A DNA stretch of 6,425 nt from Rickettsiales bacterium (GTDB taxonomy: Bacteria; Pseudomonadota; Alphaproteobacteria; TMED109): NCBI GenBank assembly GCA_002720125.1, contig PBGQ01000035.1:20284-26708 (forward strand), written 5' to 3'. The notes below the pieces were generated by a model. It searched no databases and was not told the origin of the DNA. It worked only from the letters and a program-made list of their open reading frames with translations. A program made the position numbers and the translations under genes. Positions 1 through 5,767 of this stretch are shown here, in pieces (position 1 is the stretch's first letter; each line of letters starts with the position of its first letter).

Positions 1-1137
1 CAAAAACAAGATGCGGAAAAACTAAATATCAGAAAAGTATTACTAGAGATTAAGGATACTGAGTATCAGATAAATAAAACGAATTCCACAATAGCTAATT
101 TAAATGAAAACTTAAAAAAGGTTAGTAAAAACATAATTAATAATAAATCTAGACCTAAAGACTATTCAGCCAAAATTAGTTCTATTAAAGGTGCTGTAAA
201 TAATAATAATAAAATTATAGAAGAACTTAAAAATACTTTTAAAAAGAAGTCCGAAATTGTAAATAGTCTAGATAAAAAACTATCAATACAAAACGAAAAA
301 ATTAAAAATTTAACAGAAATTACAATTAGAAAGGAAATTCAGCAAGAAGAAATAAATAATTTTATAAGTTACGAAGTTAATAGAATTAAAGAAGATTTAG
401 AAATTAAATCAGAAGAAATTGAAAAGTTGGTAGTGGAAAATGCTAACAAAGAGATTGATATAAAAGAAACAGAAAGTTTAATTAAAAAACTAAAATTTAA
501 AAATGAATTAATAGGAAATGTAAATTTGTATGCAGAAGAGGAACTAAGTAATTTAGAAAGCAAAGTGAAAGATATAATAATAGAAGAGAAAGATTTAATT
601 AATGCTGCAAAAAAACTCGAAAAAGCAATAGAAGAACTTAATAAGGAAGCAAGAAAAAGGGTAAAAGAAACTTTCGTTAAAATGAATTCTACTTTCTCAA
701 AATTATTTAAGCAACTATTTGGTGGTGGTAAGGCTTACCTAGAAATGGTTGATTCTGATGACCCATTACAAGCAGGTTTGGAGTTAATGGTGTCTCCTCC
801 TGGAAAAAAATTGCAAAGATTAAGTTTACTATCTGGAGGAGAAAAAGCATTAGCCTCACTTGCTTTAATTTTTACTACATTTATTAATAAGGTTACACCA
901 ATCTGTATATTGGATGAGGTTGATGCTCCACTAGATGATGCAAACGTAGAAAAATTTAATAGATTATTGAAAGAAGTCTCCACTGCATCAGAAAAGAAGT
1001 TTTTAATCATTACACACAACAAAATTACCATGAGTAACATGAATAAAATTTTTGGTATAACTATGATGGAACCTGGGGTTTCGAAAATTGTATCAGTTAA
1101 CGTTGATAGGCAAACGTCAGTTCACGCAGCAGAATAA
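1..1137 (+). CDS. smc: Chromosome partition protein SMC, C-terminal fragment (5' end outside window)
   Basis: SMC is a cytoplasmic ABC-type ATPase that dimerises and condenses and segregates the chromosome with ScpA/ScpB. The frame is open from base 1, so 378 C-terminal residues are visible; the hinge, the N-terminal coil and the Walker A half of the head are missing. Residues 1 to about 165 are Lys/Glu/Asn-rich and look like the returning coiled-coil arm. Next comes an SMC-type VNLYAEEE segment (residues 174-181), then the C-terminal head lobe. The ABC signature LSGGEK is at residues 277-282, the Walker B ILDEVDAP has its Asp/Glu pair at 305-306, a D-loop LDD follows, and the switch His lies in IITHNK. 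All catalytic motifs expected in this lobe are intact. The TAA stop overlaps the ribosome binding site of atpI 10 bases downstream, so co-transcription with the atp genes is likely. An apparent TTG start at 427 is internal. The identification is firm; only the 5' extent is unknown. Confidence 0.96.
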   Translation, partial: QKQDAEKLNIRKVLLEIKDTEYQINKTNSTIANLNENLKKVSKNIINNKSRPKDYSAKISSIKGAVNNNNKIIEELKNTFKKKSEIVNSLDKKLSIQNEKIKNLTEITIRKEIQQEEINNFISYEVNRIKEDLEIKSEEIEKLVVENANKEIDIKETESLIKKLKFKNELIGNVNLYAEEELSNLESKVKDIIIEEKDLINAAKKLEKAIEELNKEARKRVKETFVKMNSTFSKLFKQLFGGGKAYLEMVDSDDPLQAGLELMVSPPGKKLQRLSLLSGGEKALASLALIFTTFINKVTPICILDEVDAPLDDANVEKFNRLLKEVSTASEKKFLIITHNKITMSNMNKIFGITMMEPGVSKIVSVNVDRQTSVHAAE

Positions 1138-1141
1138 AAGG
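1136..1141 (+). promoter_or_regulatory. Ribosome binding site of atpI
   Basis: The sequence AAAAGG lies 6 bases before the ATG at 1148 and overlaps the smc stop codon. It favours this ATG over an upstream in-frame ATG at 1088, which would lie inside smc. The overlap suggests translational coupling of atpI to smc. Confidence 0.6.
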
Positions 1142-1147
1142 TTTTTA

Positions 1148-1432
1148 ATGAATAAAAAGAGAGATTTTAATGAAAGACTTTCAAATGCATTGAAATCAAA
1201 AGAAAAAAATAAAACAGCTAATTCATCTAATATGTCAGGTTACAGCATTGCTATGAATTTGACTATAGAACTAATAACTGGAATGGCAATTGGTTTTTTT
1301 TTAGGAATGTTACTTGATAACTATTTACAAACAAAACCTTTAATGCTTATAATATTTATAGTATTAGGAACTATTGTAGGCTTCTACAATATGTTCAGAA
1401 TGCTAAAAAAGTACGGATATTTTATTAAGTAA
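1148..1432 (+). CDS. atpI: F0F1 ATP synthase assembly protein AtpI
   Basis: This 94-residue protein belongs to the small AtpI family (F0F1-ATPase subunit, putative Mg2+/Ca2+ transporter type), known to help assemble the c-ring. Residues 1-30 are a polar, Lys/Asn/Ser-rich cytoplasmic tail. The first membrane segment is about residues 33-56 and carries the family's Glu in ELITG (Glu41). A LLDNYLQTKP loop (residues 55-64) follows, with Asp57 and the TKP turn typical of alphaproteobacterial AtpI. The second segment is about residues 65-83, ending in GFYNMFR, and the tail is basic. It is the first gene of the F0 cluster, 10 bases after smc and 9 bases before atpB, which is the classical position. 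The start was chosen from the AAAAGG site at the right spacing; a longer reading to 1088 would overlap conserved smc coding sequence. Confidence 0.9.
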   Translation: MNKKRDFNERLSNALKSKEKNKTANSSNMSGYSIAMNLTIELITGMAIGFFLGMLLDNYLQTKPLMLIIFIVLGTIVGFYNMFRMLKKYGYFIK

Positions 1433-1437
1433 GAGGA
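1431..1437 (+). promoter_or_regulatory. Ribosome binding site that sets the TTG start of atpB
   Basis: AAGAGGA overlaps the last bases of the atpI stop codon, with its GAGG core 5 bases before the TTG at 1442. It is one of the clearest ribosome binding sites in the window and decides the non-ATG start. The next in-frame ATG would remove the conserved N-terminus, including the PLHQFEI segment. Confidence 0.65.
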
Positions 1438-1441
1438 AAAA

Positions 1442-2179
1442 TTGGCAGCTGACAAAGGACCACTTCATCAATTTGAAATTTCTAATATTTATGATATTAA
1501 ATTTCAAGGAACTGATATATCTTTTACAAACTCATCACTTTCTATGGTTTTAGCTGTAGCTATTGCATCTATATTTTTTTTCTTGGGTTCAAGAAAGAAT
1601 GGAGAAGCACCAGGAAAACTCCAGATCTTAGTGGAAATGTCTTATGAGTTCATTGCAAATATGGTGAAAGATAATGTAGGTACAGGAGGAAAAGTATTTT
1701 TTCCTTTTATATTCTCACTATTTCTTTTTATATTGTTTGGAAATGTTTTGGGTATGGTGCCTTATAATTTTACATATACTAGTCATATAATAGTAACTTT
1801 TGGGTTAGCCGGTTTTATTTTTATAGCAGTTACTGTTATAGGATTAATTAAACATGGTATTAGTTTTTTAAAATTCTTTGTTCCATCTGGAGTACCAATC
1901 TCATTATTACCTATACTAATCCCTATAGAAATTATATCCTACTTTGTAAGACCAATAAGTTTAAGCTTAAGGCTATTTGCTAATATGATGGCAGGACATA
2001 CTATGTTAAAGGTATTTGCTTCTTTTATTGTATTATTAGGCATATTAGGTGGTTGGGCACCTTTATTATTAGTTATTGTATTGACAGGATTTGAAATTAT
2101 GATAGCTGTTTTACAAGCGTACGTTTTTACAATTTTGTGTTGTTTATATTTAAACGATGCACTTAATTTACATCATTAA
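1442..2179 (+). CDS. atpB: ATP synthase F0 subunit a
   Basis: Subunit a is the stator channel of F0 and forms the two proton half-channels against the c-ring in the inner membrane. The 245 residues begin at TTG and carry the alphaproteobacterial N-terminal PLHQFEI (residues 7-13) and DISFTNSSL (25-33) segments. Several strongly hydrophobic helices follow. The essential arginine is Arg177 in SLSLRLFANMMAGH, equivalent to Arg210 of E. coli. Gln225 in LQAYVFTIL corresponds to E. coli Gln252. His186 and Glu218 occupy the positions of E. coli Glu219 and His245; this His/Glu exchange is the arrangement known from mitochondria and alphaproteobacteria. The gene lies between atpI and atpE with short spacers, so it is part of the F0 operon. 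Length and motifs are complete, with no sign of damage. Confidence 0.97.
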   Translation: MAADKGPLHQFEISNIYDIKFQGTDISFTNSSLSMVLAVAIASIFFFLGSRKNGEAPGKLQILVEMSYEFIANMVKDNVGTGGKVFFPFIFSLFLFILFGNVLGMVPYNFTYTSHIIVTFGLAGFIFIAVTVIGLIKHGISFLKFFVPSGVPISLLPILIPIEIISYFVRPISLSLRLFANMMAGHTMLKVFASFIVLLGILGGWAPLLLVIVLTGFEIMIAVLQAYVFTILCCLYLNDALNLHH

Positions 2180-2185
2180 CTTTAT

Positions 2186-2192
2186 AGAAAGG
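2186..2192 (+). promoter_or_regulatory. Strong ribosome binding site of atpE
   Basis: AGAAAGGA-like sequence lies 8 bases before the ATG at 2201, in the longest spacer (21 bases) inside the F0 cluster. A strong site here fits the need for many c subunits per enzyme, known from E. coli atpE. The two following genes, b' and b, lack a comparable site. Confidence 0.6.
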
Positions 2193-2200
2193 AAATTAAA

Positions 2201-2428
2201 ATGGAAGTAGAAGCAGCAAAATTAATAGGAGCTGGATTAGCGACGATAGCGCTTGCTGGTGCAGGAATAGGAATTGGAAATATATTTGCAAGCTATGTTT
2301 CTGCAGCAATCAGGAACCCCTCAGCTGCTCCTAAAGTATTTGGCAATGTTTTGTTAGGTTTTGCTCTGACAGAAGCTATAGCATTATTTGCATTGTTAAT
2401 TGCATTCTTAATTCTATTCGCTTTTTAA
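2201..2428 (+). CDS. atpE: ATP synthase F0 subunit c (proteolipid)
   Basis: Subunit c forms the rotating ring that carries protons across the inner membrane. The 75-residue protein is a helical hairpin. Helix 1 (about 7-34) has the glycine-rich AGAGIGIGN packing motif. The cytoplasmic loop is RNP (38-40), which contacts the F1 central stalk. Helix 2 (about 46-73) carries the proton-binding carboxylate Glu58 in LTEAIALF. The residue after it is Ala59, and there is no Gln at the helix-1 position one turn-set away (Ile25). The Na+-binding signature is therefore absent and proton coupling is expected. The gene is preceded by a strong ribosome binding site and followed after 2 bases by the b' gene. 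Length is normal for alphaproteobacteria. Confidence 0.97.
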   Translation: MEVEAAKLIGAGLATIALAGAGIGIGNIFASYVSAAIRNPSAAPKVFGNVLLGFALTEAIALFALLIAFLILFAF

Positions 2429-2430
2429 AT

Positions 2431-3000
2431 ATGCTTGCGAAGAGTAGTTTAATCTATTCTGTATTTTTTTTGTTGAGTACAAAAAGTTTGCAAAGTGCTG
2501 AAGGAATGCCTCAATTTGCTAGTGAGAGTTTTCCTTCACAGCTTTTTTGGTTAGTATTAACCTTTACCTCACTTTATATTTTTATTAGCTTTGTAATTTT
2601 ACCTAGAATACGATCAAATCTTAGGCTTAGAAAGAATAAGATTTCAAATGACCTTGAAAGAGCAGAAAGTATAAAGAATGAAACAGAAAAGATTATAGAG
2701 GACTACAATAAAAAGATTGAGGATGCTAAAGAAAAAGCACATAATCAATTAAAAAATAGTCTTAAAAAAGCTAATGATGAACTAATAGTTAATTTAAGTG
2801 AATTGCGTGAACAAACCGACAAAAAACTTAAAAATGCAGAAAAAGAAATAATGTCTTATAAAGAAAAAATAGAAAAGGAAATTGATACGACTGCAAATAA
2901 TATATCTGAAATTATATTAAGTAAAATACTAAATGAAGGTTACAATATGCACGATATTAATAATATAATTAAGAAATCAACTTCCTATTCTGAAAGCTAG
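2431..3000 (+). CDS. atpF2: ATP synthase F0 subunit b' (peripheral stalk)
   Basis: Subunit b' pairs with b to form the peripheral stalk that holds F1 against rotation; separate b and b' genes are typical of alphaproteobacteria and phototrophs. The 189 residues contain the b'-type GMPQF...FPSQLFWLVLTF segment (about 25-45), one membrane helix at about 37-57, then a PRIR motif. A long charged coiled coil runs from about 65 to 155, and a C-terminal region is expected to contact F1 delta. Residues 1-24 look like a signal peptide: Lys4, a hydrophobic LIYSVFFLL core, and a possible cleavage near Ala23. The ATG lies only 2 bases after the atpE stop and has no clear ribosome binding site, so translation is probably coupled to atpE. 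Met26 (base 2506) is a possible alternative start that would drop the leader. The b' assignment rests on the N-terminal motif and on its place before b. Confidence 0.9.
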   Translation: MLAKSSLIYSVFFLLSTKSLQSAEGMPQFASESFPSQLFWLVLTFTSLYIFISFVILPRIRSNLRLRKNKISNDLERAESIKNETEKIIEDYNKKIEDAKEKAHNQLKNSLKKANDELIVNLSELREQTDKKLKNAEKEIMSYKEKIEKEIDTTANNISEIILSKILNEGYNMHDINNIIKKSTSYSES

Positions 3001-3001
3001 T

Positions 3002-3502
3002 ATGGTTATTAATCTTTTAGATCCGCAAATTTGGGTAGCTATATCTTTTATAATTTTTTTCCTAGTTTTTGGTAAAATTATTTGGACAAAGTTATCTTTT
3101 TTCTTGGACAATAAAATAAATTTAATCAATGTTGAGATTAAAGAAGCCAATAACTTACATAAAGAAGCACTTAGTTTATTAACAGAGGAGAAAAAAAAAG
3201 CTCAAGACCTGGAAAATCAAATAAAAAAAATAATGGATGAAGGAAAAATGCAGGCAAATGAGCTAGTGGAAGAAAATAAACTAAAAATAAATAGTGAGAT
3301 AGAAAACCTGGAAAGAAGTTGTAATGAAAAGATAAAATTAATGGAAGAGGAAATACTGAATGAACTAAAGTCTAAGGTATTAGATAAGGCTTTAAATCAA
3401 TCTGTAATAAGCCTGCAGAATAATCTGTCTCGTAATAATCAAAAAGATATTATAAAAGATTCTTTAAAGCTAATTAGTAAGCAGGTACAAAGCAAAAAAT
3501 AA
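3002..3502 (+). CDS. atpF: ATP synthase F0 subunit b (peripheral stalk)
   Basis: This is the second peripheral-stalk subunit, 166 residues, near the usual length for b. The N-terminus reads LLDPQIWVAISFIIFF, with one membrane helix at about 9-29 and a KIIW/KL junction. Residues about 35-140 form a Lys/Glu-rich helix with ANNLHKEA and EEKKKAQDLE stretches typical of b. The C-terminus ends in a basic QVQSKK. The ATG follows the b' stop by a single base, and coupling is likely. It is the last gene of the cluster; the F1 genes (atpHAGDC) do not follow, in line with the split atp operons of alphaproteobacteria. A run of nine A bases at 3191-3199 lies inside the gene without disturbing the frame. 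It is distinguished from b' by the lack of a leader and by its position. Confidence 0.93.
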   Translation: MVINLLDPQIWVAISFIIFFLVFGKIIWTKLSFFLDNKINLINVEIKEANNLHKEALSLLTEEKKKAQDLENQIKKIMDEGKMQANELVEENKLKINSEIENLERSCNEKIKLMEEEILNELKSKVLDKALNQSVISLQNNLSRNNQKDIIKDSLKLISKQVQSKK

Positions 3503-3512
3503 ACATATGATT

Positions 3513-3543
3513 AAAATGTAATATCATCAAGATATTATATTTT
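3513..3543 (+). terminator. Hairpin terminator of the atp operon, possibly bidirectional
   Basis: AAAATGTAATATC, a 5-base loop ATCAA, then GATATTATATTTT form a 13-pair stem, with one G-U pair when read from the plus strand. The structure starts 11 bases after the atpF stop and ends in TTTT. Read from the minus strand, the same site gives an A-C mismatch instead of the wobble but still ends in U residues, so it may also stop dadA transcripts. It contains the dadA stop codon and its last few codons. The stem is almost all A-T, so its strength is uncertain. Confidence 0.55.
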
Positions 3544-4681
3544 CTGCTGTATGATATGCTGTAAAAGCACTCAAAGTCCAACCTAGGTGGCCGTGGCCTG
3601 TGTTGAACCATACTCTTGAATCTCTGCTAATCCTCGTTATGGGCAACATATTTGGAGTCATAGGTCTTAATCCAGCCCATGGTTTTATATCATCTGCGTT
3701 TATATTAGGAAACATGTCAATACACCATTTTATTAAAGGTCTTACCCTATTCTGTATTATATCTAAGTTATAACCATTAAACTCCGCCGTTCCTGCTATC
3801 CGAAGTCTTTTTTTTCCTAATCTTGAAGTGACTATTTTACTTTGATCATCTAATAAACTAACCCAAGGAGCATTTTTTCCTGGATCATTAATAGTAATTG
3901 AATAACCTTTTACTGGATAAATGGCGAGATTCTCTCCTATTGTACTTGCAAGCTTTTTTGAATTTATACCTGCACAGACCACTAATTTATCATATATTTG
4001 TAATTCATCATTTAAATCTGTTACTTCATGGCTAACTAATTTTATTTTTTTATTTTTTAATAAATATGCTGTCAGATTCATACAAAATTTATGAATATCT
4101 CCTGTTTTGTCAGTTCTTGTATAAAAAATACTATCAAATTTCTTTTTTTTTAGTGATGGTTCTATTTTGTATAATTCCTCATGAGTAATTCTTTCCCTGA
4201 CAAGGCCAGCTCTCTTATAAATTTTATTTGTCAAGATTGCTTTTTCTGTATTTTCCTTCGAATGATAGAAATGCAATATTCCCTTATTTAAAAGATCAAA
4301 TTTAACTTTCTCTTTAGTAGCAATATCATTATATAAATCAATACTCTTGATTGCCATTCTACAGATTTTTTCTGTTATTTTGTCCTTGTTTGATATATTT
4401 TTCATGAAAGTCAGTAGCCATACATATTTTTCAATAGAGGGCTTAGGGTTTATTGTAACTGATGAATGCTTCTTAAATAAACCCTTTATGCCTGTATATA
4501 CGTTATTCCAATTATTCCAAGCCTCAGAATTACTTGCCGACAGTTGACCTCCATTAGCGTAACTTGTAGCCATTCCAGGGTATCTTCTAGACTCTATTAG
4601 ATCAACTTTAAATCCTTTTTTTGATAGATAATAAGCTGTCGTAACACCAGTAATTCCTGCTCCAACTACACCAATTCTCAT
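3527..4681 (-). CDS. dadA: D-amino-acid dehydrogenase (FAD-dependent, DadA family)
   Basis: The family oxidises D-amino acids to 2-oxo acids and ammonia and passes electrons toward the respiratory quinones at the inner membrane. The 384 residues begin with an FAD-binding Rossmann fold: GAGITG at 7-12 and the acidic end of strand 2 at Glu30. DadA-type SYANGGQLSASNSEAW follows at 40-55. Further family landmarks are TGDIHKF (193-199), PVKGYS (256-261), WAGLRPMTP (335-343) and the C-terminal GHGHLGWT (362-369), which closes over the flavin. The protein is shorter than E. coli DadA (432 residues), consistent with a trimmed genome, but no motif is missing. It is the second gene after a small lipoprotein, with a 26-base gap. 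The stop is TGA inside a hairpin shared with atpF. Related FAD amine oxidases such as glycine or sarcosine oxidases are less likely given the SNSE and GHGHLGW segments; the substrate is not determined by sequence. Confidence 0.88.
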   Translation of the reverse strand: MRIGVVGAGITGVTTAYYLSKKGFKVDLIESRRYPGMATSYANGGQLSASNSEAWNNWNNVYTGIKGLFKKHSSVTINPKPSIEKYVWLLTFMKNISNKDKITEKICRMAIKSIDLYNDIATKEKVKFDLLNKGILHFYHSKENTEKAILTNKIYKRAGLVRERITHEELYKIEPSLKKKKFDSIFYTRTDKTGDIHKFCMNLTAYLLKNKKIKLVSHEVTDLNDELQIYDKLVVCAGINSKKLASTIGENLAIYPVKGYSITINDPGKNAPWVSLLDDQSKIVTSRLGKKRLRIAGTAEFNGYNLDIIQNRVRPLIKWCIDMFPNINADDIKPWAGLRPMTPNMLPITRISRDSRVWFNTGHGHLGWTLSAFTAYHTAENIIS

Positions 4682-4707
4682 ATTTTTTTACTACCCCACT
4701 CTATTAT

Positions 4708-5250
4708 TTATTTTTGAAATCCATAATAAATAAAAAAATCTTTATATTTTTTATCATAAGTAAATTTAAACTTACTATCTTTAACTACATTTAATATGTT
4801 CTTATTGACTTGTTTTATATTATCTGTTCGTATTGGTGCCAATAATTTTGTTAATAATTTTCCTTGATTATCTACAATAGCTATATACATGTTTAATTTA
4901 TCTAATGGTTCTTTTATTGGTTTTTTAATATACTTTATATCAATATAGGCCTGAAAGTTGATAAGTATCTGATTCTTTTCATTATTGTTTTTTAAAATAA
5001 TAAATTTGCATCCAGACACAACTTTTCTTAGTTTAGCTTGATATTTATTGGAATATGTATTTTCTTTATAAACGCTTGTAGAATATGGTATTTTTGTAAC
5101 GGGACACAAGGTTTTTGTGCTTTTCTTCTGTTTTATAATTTCTTTTTTATCATTAGACTCTTTGTCTAATAAACTAGTTATTTTATTTAATGAGCAAGAA
5201 GTTAATATAATGCTAATAATTAATATACAAACTATATTTATTTTTTTCAT
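4708..5250 (-). CDS. Predicted lipoprotein, alphaproteobacterial family of unknown function
   Basis: The 180-residue product starts with a lipoprotein signal peptide: Lys2-Lys3, a hydrophobic core, then the lipobox LTSC with Cys19 as the lipidated residue. The linker at 20-48 is Lys/Asn/Ser-rich. The mature domain has a CPVT motif (Cys49), a SGCKF motif (Cys81), a MYIAIVDNQGKLL strand pair (121-133) and ends in IYYGFQK. From memory, this pattern (CP near the start, an internal GC, a 'V-D-x-x-G' turn and a terminal GFQ) resembles a conserved alphaproteobacterial lipoprotein family without an assigned role. The ATG at 5250 was chosen because it places the signal peptide at the N-terminus; the frame is open further to 5364 but that would overlap rnhA. 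No clear ribosome binding site is seen. It is followed by dadA after 26 bases, so the two are probably co-transcribed; I do not infer a shared function. Confidence 0.8.
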   Translation of the reverse strand: MKKINIVCILIISIILTSCSLNKITSLLDKESNDKKEIIKQKKSTKTLCPVTKIPYSTSVYKENTYSNKYQAKLRKVVSGCKFIILKNNNEKNQILINFQAYIDIKYIKKPIKEPLDKLNMYIAIVDNQGKLLTKLLAPIRTDNIKQVNKNILNVVKDSKFKFTYDKKYKDFFIYYGFQK

Positions 5251-5308
5251 AATACTATCATTTGTGATACTTATAATACTATAATATTTGATATATAAAA
5301 CAAACATT
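5251..5308. promoter_or_regulatory. Divergent spacer with probable promoters for the lipoprotein-dadA pair and rnhA
   Basis: This 58-base A/T-rich spacer separates the two divergent starts. For the minus strand, TTGTTT (complement of 5298-5303), a 16-base spacer and TAGTAT (complement of 5276-5281) would give a leader of about 20 bases. For the plus strand, a perfect TATAAT lies at 5280-5285, about 24 bases before the rnhA ATG, but with a poor -35. In such A/T-rich sequence these matches can arise by chance, so only the location is well supported. Confidence 0.35.
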
Positions 5309-5767
5309 ATGTACAATAAAAATACTAATAAATTTATCATTATATATACAGATGGCGCTTGCAAGGGTAATCCTGGGCCTGGCGGTTGGGGTGTGCTAAT
5401 TGAAAATATAGAGAAAAAAAAAATAGAACTTTCTGGTTTTGAAAAATCTACAACTAATAATAGAATGGAGATTAAAGCAGCAATTATGGGATTAAAATTT
5501 TTTAAAAAAAAAACTGATATTCAACTAAATACTGATAGTAATTATCTTAAAAGTGGTATAACCGATTGGATAAATAAATGGAAAGTAAATAACTGGAAAA
5601 ATGCAAATAAAAAAGATGTGAAGAACAAAGATTTATGGATGGAGTTAGATAAACTCAATGCATTTCACAATATAGAATGGAAATGGGTAAAAGCACATGA
5701 TGGGATTGAGGGAAACGAAAAAGCTGATCAAATAGCCTGTCGTGCGATCGATAAAAACCTAATGTAA
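5309..5767 (+). CDS. rnhA: Ribonuclease HI
   Basis: RNase HI cuts the RNA strand of RNA-DNA hybrids (R-loops, primers) in the cytoplasm, using two metal ions. The 152-residue protein aligns along its length with E. coli RNase HI (155 residues). It shows YTDGACKGNPGPGGWG near the start, TTNNRMEI, TDSNYL, the WINKWKVNNWKNANKK basic handle, and the WVKAHDGIEGNEKAD end. The catalytic acids are Asp15, Glu54, Asp76 and Asp140, with His130 matching E. coli His124; all are present. The ATG at 5309 gives the usual N-terminal length; an upstream TTG at 5288 would add only seven unconserved residues. No clear ribosome binding site precedes either. Two runs of ten A bases (5414-5423 and 5504-5513) lie in the coding region. 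The 3' end overlaps the convergent thiol-disulfide reductase gene by 9 bases. Confidence 0.96.
   Translation: MYNKNTNKFIIIYTDGACKGNPGPGGWGVLIENIEKKKIELSGFEKSTTNNRMEIKAAIMGLKFFKKKTDIQLNTDSNYLKSGITDWINKWKVNNWKNANKKDVKNKDLWMELDKLNAFHNIEWKWVKAHDGIEGNEKADQIACRAIDKNLM

Noticed and set aside
369..1040. Open frames on the minus strand across smc (369-563 and 735-1040).
   Set aside because: They are antisense to strongly conserved SMC coding sequence, including the signature and Walker B motifs, and show no recognisable protein.
1088..1147. Longer AtpI reading starting at 1088.
   Set aside because: It would overlap the last 50 bases of smc and add residues unlike the family; the ATG at 1148 has a good ribosome binding site.
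2201..2428. Possible sodium-type c subunit.
   Set aside because: The residue after the essential Glu58 is Ala and the helix-1 Gln is missing, so the Na+ ligand set is absent.
4347..4547. Plus-strand open frame inside dadA.
   Set aside because: It is antisense to the conserved DadA sequence and has no supporting start signal or motif.
5288..5308. TTG at 5288 as the rnhA start.
   Set aside because: It adds seven residues not expected in RNase HI and has no ribosome binding site; the ATG at 5309 gives the usual length.
5251..5364. N-terminal extension of the lipoprotein frame up to 5364.
   Set aside because: It would bury the lipoprotein signal peptide internally and overlap the start of rnhA, including part of its conserved N-terminus.
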